DNA from: an uncultured Schlesneria sp.
GTDB taxonomy: Bacteria; Planctomycetota; Planctomycetia; Planctomycetales; Planctomycetaceae
Direction of reading: 5' to 3'
Assembly: GCA_903834925.1 (NCBI GenBank)
Contig: CAILLA010000091.1
Location: forward strand, 1-64,000
Length of the DNA: 64,000 nucleotides
The position numbers and the translations under genes are program-made. Below the pieces are notes generated by a model. The model saw nothing but the letters and a program-made list of their open reading frames with translations, made no database searches and was not told the origin of the DNA. This document shows positions 15,958-25,964 of this stretch, one piece after another; position 1 is the stretch's first letter, and every line of letters begins with the position of its first letter.

Positions 15958-17658
15958 ATGAAACAACTCGGTTTGCTACTGCTGTTACTTGTGGCGCCCG
16001 CTCTGGCCGAAGAATTGCCAGGTGATGCACAATATGCCGTTTTTATGGGTGAAACCGGCGTTATCGTGCTGAAGTTTGACATTCAGATTGGCGGGAAGAG
16101 TCCGCGTGGATCTTATGAACGCTACGTTGATGATCTGATGAAGTCGCTGGATAAAGATCAGGATGGCGTTGTGACGGTGGAAGAGGCCAAAGGAAAATAC
16201 CTTACTGCGCGCGACGCTCTTCAGGCACAGTTGATCCCACAAACCGACGCTGTCCCGGCAGATTCTTCCCCCGACGTAAGTCCTGCTGACGGTAAAATCA
16301 CACGGCAAGAGTTCTTGTCCTATTTCAAGAGAATTGGATTACAACCGTTCCTGATGCAGTACCAGCCGAATCTGAATCAAACTCAGGGGGGGAACAGACA
16401 AGCCCGGCAAGGGGCAGTGAATACTGCTGAAGTACCGCTTTTCGCTCGACTTGATACAAACGGTGACGGCAAGTTGTCGGCGGCAGAATTGACGGGAGCG
16501 TTACGAACGCTTCGCAAATTGGATCTCGACGACGACGAAACCATCAGTCTGGCCGAGTTGAATCCGATCAACAACCAGTTTGCAGTCCAGCAACTGCAAC
16601 AGCAGAATGGGGCACGAGCGCCTTCGACCAGTCCCTTTCTCGGCCCCGGTTCTGACGAATCGTTGAACAAACAGATTCGTCGTTTGATCGATAAATATGA
16701 CAGTATCGATCCGATCAAATCGGGTGTCGAAGGAGCTAAGGTTCGCAATCAAAAACTGAGTCAGAAGGAATTAGGGCTGTCTGTGACTGAATTCTCTCGA
16801 TTCGATGGAGATGGCGATGGTCAACTCGATTTTGACGAGCTTCGTCAATTTCTGACGTCCCCCGATCCGACAGTCACTGTCTCGGTCAATGTCGATTCCG
16901 CAGACCCGTTATCTGCAACGTCTGTGCGAGAAGAGATTCAGGAAAAAATGAAAACGACACCTGATGGGTCGGCCAATATTAATCTGGGGACAACGCAACT
17001 GAGTGTTGTTCGAGGTGCTTCTTACGATGTCGGAACGGCTGAGACATTTTTGAAACCGCAATTCATGGCCGCAGATGCGGACGCAAATGGGTATCTCGAA
17101 AAATCCGAGGCAGAACGTGCCTTTCTTTACGGTGCGACGTTTGAAAACCTTGATACCGATAAGAATGGCAAGGTTTTTCTTGACGAAGTCATCGCCTATT
17201 TTCAGGTTCGATTTGACGCTGCACGCAGTCGAACCGTGCTGTCGATCAACGAACAGGGCCGAACCTTGTTTGAAATTCTTGATACTGACCGAGATCGTCG
17301 TCTGTCGTTTCGTGAATTACAGGCCGCAGCCGACAAGCTGTCGCTATGGGATAAGGACGGTGATGGTTTGCTGTCCGAGTCGGAAGTTCCGCTTCAATAT
17401 CGGTTGACGATTGCCCGAGGGAACTTGCCAGCCCTTGGTGGAAATTTTCTGATCGACGCTGGGATGGTTCAAGCAGGAACGCCTGCGGAACGGACATCGG
17501 GACCGCTTTGGTTTCGCAAAATGGACAAAAACCGTGATGGTGAAGTGTCGCAGCGTGAGTTTCTTGGCGAGACCGCGACCTTTGAAATGTTAGACCGAAA
17601 CCATGATGGGTTCATCGACTTGACGGAAGCGGCCACTGGGACTGGTTCGATTGAGTAA
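15958..17658 (+). CDS. Secreted multi-EF-hand calcium-binding protein
   Basis: This 566-residue secreted protein has a signal peptide (MKQLGLLLLLLVAPALA). At least ten EF-hand-like loops follow, for example DKDQDGVVTVEE, DTNGDGKLSAAE, DLDDDETISLAE, DGDGDGQLDFDE, DADANGYLEKSE, DTDKNGKVFLDE, DTDRDRRLSFRE, DKDGDGLLSESE, DKNRDGEVSQRE and DRNHDGFIDLTE. These bind calcium in the family. There is no catalytic domain that I recognise. A region near residues 295-370 breaks the repeat pattern. ATG 15958 is preceded by AAGGAAAC. It follows the DUF1501 gene by 16 bases and is probably a calcium-dependent partner or structural component of that secreted system; that is inference. Confidence 0.88.
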   Translation: MKQLGLLLLLLVAPALAEELPGDAQYAVFMGETGVIVLKFDIQIGGKSPRGSYERYVDDLMKSLDKDQDGVVTVEEAKGKYLTARDALQAQLIPQTDAVPADSSPDVSPADGKITRQEFLSYFKRIGLQPFLMQYQPNLNQTQGGNRQARQGAVNTAEVPLFARLDTNGDGKLSAAELTGALRTLRKLDLDDDETISLAELNPINNQFAVQQLQQQNGARAPSTSPFLGPGSDESLNKQIRRLIDKYDSIDPIKSGVEGAKVRNQKLSQKELGLSVTEFSRFDGDGDGQLDFDELRQFLTSPDPTVTVSVNVDSADPLSATSVREEIQEKMKTTPDGSANINLGTTQLSVVRGASYDVGTAETFLKPQFMAADADANGYLEKSEAERAFLYGATFENLDTDKNGKVFLDEVIAYFQVRFDAARSRTVLSINEQGRTLFEILDTDRDRRLSFRELQAAADKLSLWDKDGDGLLSESEVPLQYRLTIARGNLPALGGNFLIDAGMVQAGTPAERTSGPLWFRKMDKNRDGEVSQREFLGETATFEMLDRNHDGFIDLTEAATGTGSIE

Positions 17659-17692
17659 CCGAAGATTGTCTTGAGCAGTAAGCCGCGAAAAT

Positions 17693-17794
17693 GGGTGGCA
17701 CGGTTTTACCGTCTTCGGTAAGGCCGTGCTCTTCGGAAGTGTTTTCGAACCATGAAGACACGGCCTTGTCGAAGACTCCAAAACCGTGGCACCC
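17693..17794 (+). repeat. GTCTTC-loop hairpin family, full copy 1
   Basis: This 102-base imperfect palindrome lies between the EF-hand and FG-GAP genes. The first hairpin is CACGGTTTTACC, loop GTCTTC, GGTAAGGCCGTG (17699-17728), pairing over 12 positions with two G-T wobbles. It is followed by CTCTTCGGA, then a second half with GAAGAC loops ending in AAAACCGTGGCACCC. The last 52 bases differ at only two positions from the copy at 31031-31134. Confidence 0.85.
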
Positions 17795-17923
17795 TGAGTT
17801 TTAACGGTTTTTCGGTCGTCGGTTCGCAGGTGTTTTGTTCGTTTCTCTATCGTCCCTCGTCTTTCCCGATTACTCTATCTTCCCTATTCATTTCCTGAGT
17901 TGTTGGTGGAAGGAACGGAATTC

Positions 17924-20260
17924 ATGCGGACATTTATCCGACGATCGATACTTTTTGTTGCAATGATCAGTCTTACAGCGGGAAAGTGTTTCGCGCAAGA
18001 AGATGAATCGACGTTGGCTCAGTATTACGGGTTCAAGCCAGTCGAAGTCTTTAAGCTGGCGGAACGTTCAGGAAATATGCTGAATGGCGACTTGAACCAC
18101 GATGGCCTGACCGACTTGATCCTGGTCGATAATTCTCATAGCCGTCTTGATTTGTTGCTTCAGCGTAAAGAACATCCCGCAGCAAAGGACGCTCCGGCAG
18201 GTCGAACGGACGTCAACGTGATTGATAACGATTGGCGATTCGATCACAAAAAACTGCCCGTGGACCATGATGTCGCCGCGTTAACGCTTGGCGATTTCAA
18301 TGGTGATGGTCGGACAGACATCGTTTATTTTGGCACGCCGGATCAACTCGTTATTCGGTATCAGCCTGTGACCGGCGAGTGGACCGAAAAGAAACAGCAA
18401 CGCATCCCTGACGTTGCTCCGACCCAATGGTTTCTCACGGCAGGCGATCTCGACGGGAATGGTCTCGACGATCTGGTCATCCTGGGCAAGCACGAAACGA
18501 TTCTGTTGTACCAAACGGCAAAAGGAGTTCTTGGGGCACCAAAGCGCCTGATGAACACCTCAGACAAACTGGGGTTAGCTCAGATTGCCGATCTTGATGG
18601 GGATGGACGGCTGGATTTGTGTTATCTGGCTGGTGAAGGGTTGAATCGAGTCTTGGGAGCGCGGCTTCAGCAGAACAATGGCCAATTGGGTCCAGAATAC
18701 GTTTTCGATCTTGAGCGACCCCGAGCGGTATCGCTACGTGATGTTGACGGGAAGCCGGGTCATGAGATTCTAACGATTGACTCGCGGACTGGGCGGCTGA
18801 AACTTCTCAACGTCGAACAGAAGAAGTTAGCTGAGCATGAATTGCCTGAGCGGCTGATTCAATATGGGTTTGGCAAACAAGGCTCAGGAAAAGATCGTGA
18901 TCTGGCCGTTGGTGATTTTGACGGAGATGGTCTGAGTGACGTCGTTGTGTCCGACCCGGACGCCTCTCGAGTTTTGTTTTTCAAGCAAAACAAGGGTCAG
19001 GGGCTGGATATGGGGACTCCGTTTCCGAGCTTGACAGGTTCGGACCAGATTCGTGCAGCGGATCTGGACGGGGATGGCAAAAGTGATCTTGTCGTTCACA
19101 GCGCATCGGAAAAGACGGTCGGTGTCAGCCGGTTTCAAGAAGGGCGATTGACGTTTCCACAGTCGATCCCGACGGATGCCGATGCTTCGGTGATTGAACT
19201 CGTTGATCTGGACGGCGATGGAAAACTGGAAGTCCTGTTTATCGCCAAAACCAAAAAGGATCGGTCATCGGAATATTCGCTGCAGGCAATGAAGCGAACG
19301 GGAAAAGAAGATTGGCAGCCAGTGAAATTCGCCGACAAGCTCGCTGTCACATTGGAATTGAAAGGAACTCCTGAACGACTTCTGATCGCTGACGTTTTTG
19401 GAGATGAACGGCCTGAATTTCTGATTTTTCAAGGCTCGAAGCCACCGCAGTTGTTTGGCTTGAACGCTGAAGGAATCCCTGTCGAGATCATCACGGCTGG
19501 GAATTTGGGGGTTGGTGCAGTCGGGTCAGGATCAGTCAGTCTCTGCTCACTGGAAGGTAAGAAAGGGCTACTCGTCACGCAGGAAAATTTCGCCCGGCAC
19601 ATGATCCTGAGTCCTCAGAAACGGTGGGAAGTTGCCGACCAGTTCAATGTCACTGAATCCAATTCAAAAATTGTCGCAGGAACGGTCGTTGATTTGAACG
19701 GTGAAGGAGATCCCGAAATCACGCTGGTGGACGCGGGCCTTCGCAAGTTACGCGTGCTGAGGAAAATTGACGGTAGTTATCAGCCTTGGAAAGAAATCGA
19801 TATCGGTGAATTTCAGCTGAAGTCGTTGAAAGTGGCTGATTTAAACGGTGATCACCGTGACGATTTAGTTTTGTTCGGGGCAGACAAGTTTGCCATTTTG
19901 TTCGCGGGGGGAACATCGCCCGCACTGAAGGAATTGGCGGCGTTCGAGAGTCAACTCGACAAAGTTTATCCGACGGATGTTGTTGCTGGCGACTTGAACG
20001 GTGACGGTCATATTGATCTGGCGATGACTGATACCCGCAGTCATTTTATCGAGATTATCCAGTATCGGCCCGACACAGGGTTGAAACACGCACTCTATTT
20101 CAAGATTTACGAACAGAAGTCATTTCGAAATGACGACGATACAAAAGATGCCGAACCGCGTGAAGCTCTCGTCACGGACGTGACGGGTGATGGTCTGCCT
20201 GACCTGATCCTGCTGGCACACGATCGTTTGCTCGTTTACCCTCAGGACAATGGAAAGTAA
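17924..20260 (+). CDS. Secreted FG-GAP/VCBS beta-propeller-like protein
   Basis: This 778-residue secreted protein has a signal peptide (residues 1-25, ending KCFAQ). About ten FG-GAP/VCBS repeats follow, each with a calcium-binding DxDxDGxxD loop: GDLNHDGLTDLILVD, GDFNGDGRTDIVYFG, GDLDGNGLDDLVILG, ADLDGDGRLDLCYLA, GDFDGDGLSDVVVSD, ADLDGDGKSDLVVHS, VDLDGDGKLEVLFIA, ADLNGDHRDDLVLFG, GDLNGDGHIDLAMTD and TDVTGDGLPDLILLA. Such repeats fold as integrin-like propellers. No enzyme domain is visible. ATG 17924 follows AAGGAACGG. A hairpin repeat separates it from the EF-hand gene. Both are calcium-binding and secreted, suggesting a common extracellular role. Confidence 0.88.
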   Translation: MRTFIRRSILFVAMISLTAGKCFAQEDESTLAQYYGFKPVEVFKLAERSGNMLNGDLNHDGLTDLILVDNSHSRLDLLLQRKEHPAAKDAPAGRTDVNVIDNDWRFDHKKLPVDHDVAALTLGDFNGDGRTDIVYFGTPDQLVIRYQPVTGEWTEKKQQRIPDVAPTQWFLTAGDLDGNGLDDLVILGKHETILLYQTAKGVLGAPKRLMNTSDKLGLAQIADLDGDGRLDLCYLAGEGLNRVLGARLQQNNGQLGPEYVFDLERPRAVSLRDVDGKPGHEILTIDSRTGRLKLLNVEQKKLAEHELPERLIQYGFGKQGSGKDRDLAVGDFDGDGLSDVVVSDPDASRVLFFKQNKGQGLDMGTPFPSLTGSDQIRAADLDGDGKSDLVVHSASEKTVGVSRFQEGRLTFPQSIPTDADASVIELVDLDGDGKLEVLFIAKTKKDRSSEYSLQAMKRTGKEDWQPVKFADKLAVTLELKGTPERLLIADVFGDERPEFLIFQGSKPPQLFGLNAEGIPVEIITAGNLGVGAVGSGSVSLCSLEGKKGLLVTQENFARHMILSPQKRWEVADQFNVTESNSKIVAGTVVDLNGEGDPEITLVDAGLRKLRVLRKIDGSYQPWKEIDIGEFQLKSLKVADLNGDHRDDLVLFGADKFAILFAGGTSPALKELAAFESQLDKVYPTDVVAGDLNGDGHIDLAMTDTRSHFIEIIQYRPDTGLKHALYFKIYEQKSFRNDDDTKDAEPREALVTDVTGDGLPDLILLAHDRLLVYPQDNGK

Positions 20261-20395
20261 CCTTCGATCTGTTTGGTTTTCGGACAGATTTATGATCACT
20301 ATCATCTGGCGAACGATGTTGGCTGGCGGTATAGTCAGCGATGTTTCGGAAAAGTTCTTGGGCAATGGTGTTTATTTGGATCGAGGATCCTCACG

Positions 20396-20785
20396 ATGAG
20401 CGACAGTATTCACGACGACCATGAATCCGCAATGGGCGATTCGGCGATAAAAATGAGCGATTTGAAGGATCCCAATGTCCTCAAGATCTATCAAACGGGT
20501 GAACTGACGGTTGTCGGATTTGGTGGTCAAGACGTGCCGGACGAGGTTTGTATTGCCGCGTATCGCGACCAGTTGTTTAAGTTGATTGAAGAGCACAAGT
20601 GTAAGATTCTGGCTTTTGATTTGACTGGAGTGACTCTCGTTCCCAGCGGAATGCTCGGCGTGCTGACTTCTTTGCGAAGTCGAGTGCAACGAGTCGAACT
20701 CTACAATCCTTCAGTTGATGTCCGCGAAGTGTTGCGGCTGACACGACTTGAGAGTTTGTTCGACATCAAGGAAGTCGCGATTTAA
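20396..20785 (+). CDS. STAS-domain protein (anti-sigma antagonist type)
   Basis: This 129-residue protein is a STAS domain, the fold of anti-sigma-factor antagonists such as SpoIIAA. A tail of about 20 residues precedes strand TVVGFGGQDV and the core KILAFDLTGVTLVPSGMLGVLTSLRSRV. The phosphorylatable serine of SpoIIAA-type proteins (D-S-S/T-G-L) corresponds here to LVPSGMLG, so a Ser before Gly is retained. I chose ATG 20396, preceded by GAGGAT; the open frame starts earlier without support. It precedes a Ser/Thr kinase gene by about 100 bases, which fits a phospho-switch partner. The pairing is inference. Confidence 0.8.
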   Translation: MSDSIHDDHESAMGDSAIKMSDLKDPNVLKIYQTGELTVVGFGGQDVPDEVCIAAYRDQLFKLIEEHKCKILAFDLTGVTLVPSGMLGVLTSLRSRVQRVELYNPSVDVREVLRLTRLESLFDIKEVAI

Positions 20786-20889
20786 TTTGAAGCCATGACA
20801 AGGGATGATGCTCAAATAATCCCTTTGCCTAAACCGCTAATATTTTCCCTCTTCCGGTGCGACCGAGAAGGTTGTGGATTGAATCAGTA

Positions 20890-22326
20890 ATGCACTTTTC
20901 GAGCCTTCAGAACTTTCAAAACTATCTGCTACAGTCAAAACTGGTCGAAGCATCGCAACTCCAGCAGTGCATGGTTCGTTTGCAGTCACGTGGTCAGAGT
21001 ATTGATGGACTGATTCGGGAACTCGAAACGGCCCATGTATTAACGCCCTACCAGGTGGCCAAGCTGAATAAGCGTGACCTGGACGGATTGCTCTTAGGAA
21101 AATTCAAACTCCTTTATCGCAACGCTTCAGGCAGTTTTGCTCGTGTTTTTCGCGGGTGTTCTGTGAATGACGGGCGCATGGTTGGGATCAAGGTTCTTCG
21201 ATCACGTTGGGCAGAAGATCCTCGAAAAGTGATTCTGTTCAAGAGAGAAGGAGAACTGGGAAAACGACTGCAGCATAAAAACATTGTGCCAATTTACGAG
21301 GTTGGCTCTGAGGGCAATCAGCACTATCTGACGATGGAATTCGTTGAAGGTGGAAATCTTCGCGAGCTACTCAAGGCTCGCGGAAAATTCTCGCCGTTTG
21401 AAGCGACTCGATATCTCTTAGATATCGCACAGGGGCTGGACTATGCGTTGAATCTTGGAGTGACCCATCGCGACTTAAAACTCACGAATGTGCTGCTGAG
21501 CGCACAAGGTGTTGCCAAGCTGGTGGACTTTGGATTGGCAGGACAGGATGCGAGTTCACGCTCAATTGACGAAGAGGTTGATCGAGCAGTTGAATATTCG
21601 ACTCTGGAAATGGGGACCGGAGCACCCGATAACGATCCACGAAGCGACCTGTTTTTTCTCGGTACAATTTATTACGAACTTCTTACGGGAAGGCATCCGT
21701 ATCCTCCCACGAAAAGTAAGGACGAACGGCGGCAGTTCAGCCGATATCGCGACATCCAACCGATTCGAGAAATTGATCCATCTCTTCCGTTGGCTGTTAC
21801 CAAAATCGTCGACAAGTTGATCCGCATCAGCCCGTCTGAGCGATATCAGACGCCATCGGCTGTCGCAACGGATTTGCGTGCGGTGCTTTTAAGTCTCGCT
21901 CCTGCGACATCAAACGATGACTCGGTCGTCGTCCCGATCCCGAAACAATTCTCTCCGACGGTCCTGTGTGTTGAAGATCGAGTTCGTCAGCAGGATTCAC
22001 TACGCGAATACTTTTCCAAACATGGCTATCGCGTATTGTTGTTGCGAGATTTTGATCGCGCCTTAACGAGACTTCGATCAGACCCGCCGAAAGGCCTGGT
22101 TCTAATGGGTGAAACCCTGGGGAATGACGCGAAGATGCTTTTTGATAAAGCGGTGACCACATGCCGACCGTCCGGGACGGCAGTGGTCCTTGTGCTTTCA
22201 AAAGGGCAATCCGACCTGAAGGAGACCGTTACCGAATCGGATGTCTCGCGAGTGCTCTTTGAGCACCCGGTTACTCTGCGAAGCATCCGGAAGGCTCTGG
22301 AAGACGTCTGGAATAAGTCGACCTGA
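20890..22326 (+). CDS. Ser/Thr protein kinase with degenerate receiver domain
   Basis: This 478-residue cytoplasmic protein combines an N-terminal helical segment with the planctomycete-type LTPYQVAKL motif (1-65), a Hanks-type kinase domain (about 70-335) and a response-regulator receiver-like domain (about 357-475). Kinase residues are intact: Lys101 in VGIKVLR, HRDLKLTN with Asp195, and DFG with Asp213. The glycine loop NASGSFARV has lost its first glycine. In the receiver, the acidic pair Glu362-Asp363 remains, but the phosphoacceptor Asp position reads Gly (LVLMGET) and the usual C-terminal Lys is His. It is therefore probably a pseudo-receiver. ATG 20890 is chosen; GTG 20857 is possible. 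It follows the STAS gene. Confidence 0.88.
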   Translation: MHFSSLQNFQNYLLQSKLVEASQLQQCMVRLQSRGQSIDGLIRELETAHVLTPYQVAKLNKRDLDGLLLGKFKLLYRNASGSFARVFRGCSVNDGRMVGIKVLRSRWAEDPRKVILFKREGELGKRLQHKNIVPIYEVGSEGNQHYLTMEFVEGGNLRELLKARGKFSPFEATRYLLDIAQGLDYALNLGVTHRDLKLTNVLLSAQGVAKLVDFGLAGQDASSRSIDEEVDRAVEYSTLEMGTGAPDNDPRSDLFFLGTIYYELLTGRHPYPPTKSKDERRQFSRYRDIQPIREIDPSLPLAVTKIVDKLIRISPSERYQTPSAVATDLRAVLLSLAPATSNDDSVVVPIPKQFSPTVLCVEDRVRQQDSLREYFSKHGYRVLLLRDFDRALTRLRSDPPKGLVLMGETLGNDAKMLFDKAVTTCRPSGTAVVLVLSKGQSDLKETVTESDVSRVLFEHPVTLRSIRKALEDVWNKST

Positions 22327-22343
22327 CGGCAATTTTCTGACCG

Positions 22344-25300
22344 TCAGACCGTTTCGATCCAGATCGAGACTTTTGCATCCCCCACCGTGACGGATTCGAG
22401 TCCATCAGCCCCTTGCGTTGTTGAATTCAGGCTTTCGGCCAGAGTTTCGTTTCGAATCAAGTCGCCCCATTCTTTCAAAGTTTCCGCAATTTGCGGATTG
22501 TCGCTGACGTAGTAGACACGAATGTGGTTTTCGATTTCGAGGTTTGCATCCTTTCGAAGCTGTTGAACCTGCCGGATGAAGTCGCGAGCCATCCCTTCGC
22601 GCAGCAGGGCAGGTGTCAGTTCTGTCGACAACGCCAGTTGAATGCCGCGATCATCGGCACAGACCCAGCCGGTTGCCTGTTCCGTCCCGACTTGGACATC
22701 TTCGGGATCAAGTTTGATTTCGTGGCCATCGAGCGTCACGGTCACGGATTGGCCCGCACGAATCGGTGCCATGAGACCCGCGTCCACAGACGGAAGTTTC
22801 TCGCGAAGCAGATTCAGCAATTTGCCATACTTTGGTCCCAACGTCTTGAGGTTCGCTTTGTAAACGTACTTAACGATATCCGCGAGGCTGTCACAGACGG
22901 TCACCTGTTTAACATTGAGTTCTTCGCGCACGAGATCGCTTAACCGTTCAATCGCGTGACGTTGTTCTGAGTTACTGGTCGAGACGCGCAGTTCGGGCAA
23001 CGGTTGCCGTACTCGACGATCGGCTTCGTCTCGCAATTTGTGCCCTAACGCCACCACTGTTTGTGCCGCAGCCATGCTTTCATTCAAGTCGCGGTCGAGG
23101 ATCGTCAGATCCGGTGTCGGATAGTCGCACAGGTGAACGGATTCTGGTGTTTTGTCATCGGCATCAGTTTTCACCGCAACCACGAGATTCTGATAGAGCC
23201 GTTCGGCTAAAAATGGGATCAACGGTGCCAGCAGTTTACTGAGTGTGACGAGAACCTCGTACAGCGACTGATACGCAGCCAGCTTGTCACGGTCACCAGC
23301 GTCTTTCGATCGCCAGAAGCGGCGTCGATTCCGTCGGATGTACCACGAGGAAAGGTCGTCAATAAACGTCGCCGCCAGTCGGGTCGCTTCTGACGTGTTG
23401 TAGTCTTCGATCGCCGCTCGCATCCCTACGATCAGTGCCTGCAGATTCGAAAGCAGCCAGCGATCGATCTCAGGTCGTTCGGCAACAGTGATCTGGGGAG
23501 CTTGCGGATCAAACTCGTCGAGTCGAGCGTAGTTGACGAAGAATGCGTAGCTGTTCCAAAGCGGAATCAAAACCATGCGGCGCGTCTCGTCAGCCGGTGT
23601 GCTGGTGACAAGGCTGGTGTAGACGCCATCAATCGTGACATTCGACGGACCGTTCACCGTTTCCAGGGTGACCGGCTGATCTTTATGACGCGTGCCGAAC
23701 CGCAGGTCTGAGGCGGGGTTCTGGGCCAGGTACATCCAGCGCATCGTATCGACGCCAATTTGTTCTGCCGCCTCTTCAAACCAGATCGCCGTCCCATCAG
23801 ATTTATGCATCGGCTTGCCGGCTTCGTTCATCACCAGGCGATGCCCGAGCAACGTCTTGAACGGCTTCTTTTCATCCGGGTTATCCGTGCGGTCCCAATT
23901 CATCATCGTTCCCATTGAGAGCAACGAATAGAACCAGTTGCGGAACTGACCAGGAAAACATTCCGTGACCAGATCAGCCGGATACCACTTTCGCCAATAA
24001 TCGGGATGGGTGTTAAAACCCAATGTGCTGAACGAGACAATGCCCGCGTCGAGCCAGGGATTTCCGACATCGGGAATCCGTGTCAAAACAGCACCGGTTT
24101 TCTCACTGCGGATCTTGACCAGATCGATCCACGGCTTATGTGGCGTATGTCCTTCAAATTCCGCCCAGCCTTCGACGGCTCGTTCTTTCAATTCGGCAAC
24201 CGAACCGATCACGTCGAAGTCCGTTGGATCATCAGGGTTGATCCAGATCGGGAGCGCAAGTCCCCAGAAACGCTTCTTGGAGATCATCCAGTCGCGCATG
24301 TTCGTCAGCCATTCTCGCTCGCGCTCGCCCCCCTGAATGCTGTCGGGAAGCCAGCGGATGCAATCCGTGACCTGCATGATTTCGTCGCGCCAGTCCATAT
24401 CGATGAACCATTCGTCGACAAGTCGAAAGACCAGTTCGTCACCCGTCCGCCAGCAGAACGGATAGATATGTGGGTATTTTTCGTCAGCAACGAGCAAATG
24501 CCGCTCTTTGAGCCTGGTCAAGACCAGATCAATTGTGGCAGGGTCGGTCGCTTCGCGTCCGGTGAATTCGCCAAACCCATCGATAAACCGCCCATCTTCA
24601 CCCAGGGGTGCGATTCCCACGACTCCCGCAGCCATGCCCAGTTGATGGTCGACATCACCACAACCGGGGGCGATGTGAACGATACCAGTTCCTTCACCAG
24701 CGACAACATTGGCGCTTCCTTTGAAATCCCGCCCGCCGTCGACCACCTGGTGGCAGAGAACGCCGGTCTTGCCTTCGAGTCGTGGATCAAATGGAACGCC
24801 GCCGGACGCGTTTTGAGCGGGCAAGTCGTCAAACGGACCGGTGTACCGCCAGCCGATCATTTCGGCCCCCTTTAGGGTCCCTTCGATTTCGTAGCCGCCG
24901 ATTTCTTTGAAGAACTGGCCGATCGTCTTCAGCTTTGGAACACCCGCTGGCCACATCCATTCGGGACGGCCAAACCCTTCTTTGAACTCTTTTGCCAACC
25001 GTTGAAAATCGAGGTTGTCTTTGGCGAAGTAATAGATCGCGCCATCGCGCTTCGCTCGTAATTTGACGTAATCCAAGTCGGGATTTACCGCCGCAGCGAC
25101 GTTACTTGTCAAAGTCCAGGGTGTTGTCGTCCAGACCAGCAAGAACTCTTTATCCGGGTTTGCGACGATCGCGTCTTGATGGTCGCGTACGACGGGGAAT
25201 CGAACAAAACAACTGCGATGGACGGTCAGCTTTCGTCCGTCAGCGACTTCCATCTGGCTGTAAGCACTACCGCCGCGCCCCGACCACGGCATGACATCGT

Positions 25301-25964
25301 GGCCGCGGTAGACCTTGCCTCGCTGAAAACACTTTTTCAGGAAAGTCCAGATCGTCTCGTTGTTTTCGGTCGAGAACGTAAAGTAGCTACCGCCCCAGTC
25401 TGGGTTACCAAGTTTCGCTACGATCGCTTCTGCGGTATCGCGGATGACGGTTTCCGGCTGTTTCGGGGGCGTGAATTCCACAACCGCATCGGTGCCGATT
25501 GCATCGGCCAGACGTCGTAACTGATCGGGATCGTCCCATTCCATCCAATAACCCAGTCGGATCGACTGTTCTGTCTGAATGGCGGCGTATTTGAGTACGC
25601 GTTGCTTGCAGGTATGTACAAACTTGTCGATGCCGTAGGACTCGATCTGGCTCTTCGCGCCGAGTCCAAGTTGTTTCTCGACTTCGACTTCGACCCACAG
25701 CCCCTGGCAATCAAATCCGTTTTGATGACGTAGATCACGTCCGTTCATGGCCCAGTAACGCTGGAACGTATCTTTGTACGTGCGGCCCCATGCATGGTGG
25801 ACACCCATGGGGTTATTGGCAGTGATGGGGCCATCGAGAAAGCTCCAAGGGGTTTTGCCGGAAATTTTCCGTCGCAACTTGGCGAAAGTCTGTTGTTCGC
25901 CCCAGAGCTTCAGGATCTCATGCTCACCCCGCACAAACTCCGCATCGCCGACTTTTTGAAACAT
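22344..25964 (-). CDS. ileS: Isoleucyl-tRNA synthetase, large divergent type
   Basis: This class I aminoacyl-tRNA synthetase of 1206 residues resembles the long eukaryote-like IleRS group. The N-terminal [21 protein letters not shown] and [16 protein letters not shown] are family features. The HIGH signature reads HHAW (residues 56-59, in [11 protein letters not shown]), and KMSKS reads MHKSD (in [10 protein letters not shown]), with the second Lys kept. The editing domain has [11 protein letters not shown] and [15 protein letters not shown]. The anticodon-binding domain and a long C-terminal extension follow. The start ATG 25964 is preceded by AAGGATTC. Assignment to isoleucine is by overall likeness; ValRS or LeuRS is less likely. 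The convergent kinase gene ends 17 bases away. Confidence 0.87.
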   Translation of the reverse strand: MFQKVGDAEFVRGEHEILKLWGEQQTFAKLRRKISGKTPWSFLDGPITANNPMGVHHAWGRTYKDTFQRYWAMNGRDLRHQNGFDCQGLWVEVEVEKQLGLGAKSQIESYGIDKFVHTCKQRVLKYAAIQTEQSIRLGYWMEWDDPDQLRRLADAIGTDAVVEFTPPKQPETVIRDTAEAIVAKLGNPDWGGSYFTFSTENNETIWTFLKKCFQRGKVYRGHDVMPWSGRGGSAYSQMEVADGRKLTVHRSCFVRFPVVRDHQDAIVANPDKEFLLVWTTTPWTLTSNVAAAVNPDLDYVKLRAKRDGAIYYFAKDNLDFQRLAKEFKEGFGRPEWMWPAGVPKLKTIGQFFKEIGGYEIEGTLKGAEMIGWRYTGPFDDLPAQNASGGVPFDPRLEGKTGVLCHQVVDGGRDFKGSANVVAGEGTGIVHIAPGCGDVDHQLGMAAGVVGIAPLGEDGRFIDGFGEFTGREATDPATIDLVLTRLKERHLLVADEKYPHIYPFCWRTGDELVFRLVDEWFIDMDWRDEIMQVTDCIRWLPDSIQGGEREREWLTNMRDWMISKKRFWGLALPIWINPDDPTDFDVIGSVAELKERAVEGWAEFEGHTPHKPWIDLVKIRSEKTGAVLTRIPDVGNPWLDAGIVSFSTLGFNTHPDYWRKWYPADLVTECFPGQFRNWFYSLLSMGTMMNWDRTDNPDEKKPFKTLLGHRLVMNEAGKPMHKSDGTAIWFEEAAEQIGVDTMRWMYLAQNPASDLRFGTRHKDQPVTLETVNGPSNVTIDGVYTSLVTSTPADETRRMVLIPLWNSYAFFVNYARLDEFDPQAPQITVAERPEIDRWLLSNLQALIVGMRAAIEDYNTSEATRLAATFIDDLSSWYIRRNRRRFWRSKDAGDRDKLAAYQSLYEVLVTLSKLLAPLIPFLAERLYQNLVVAVKTDADDKTPESVHLCDYPTPDLTILDRDLNESMAAAQTVVALGHKLRDEADRRVRQPLPELRVSTSNSEQRHAIERLSDLVREELNVKQVTVCDSLADIVKYVYKANLKTLGPKYGKLLNLLREKLPSVDAGLMAPIRAGQSVTVTLDGHEIKLDPEDVQVGTEQATGWVCADDRGIQLALSTELTPALLREGMARDFIRQVQQLRKDANLEIENHIRVYYVSDNPQIAETLKEWGDLIRNETLAESLNSTTQGADGLESVTVGDAKVSIWIETV

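Noticed and set aside
24006-24875. 289-codon frame antisense to ileS
   Set aside because: It lies wholly within the secure ileS gene on the other strand and has shadow-like composition.
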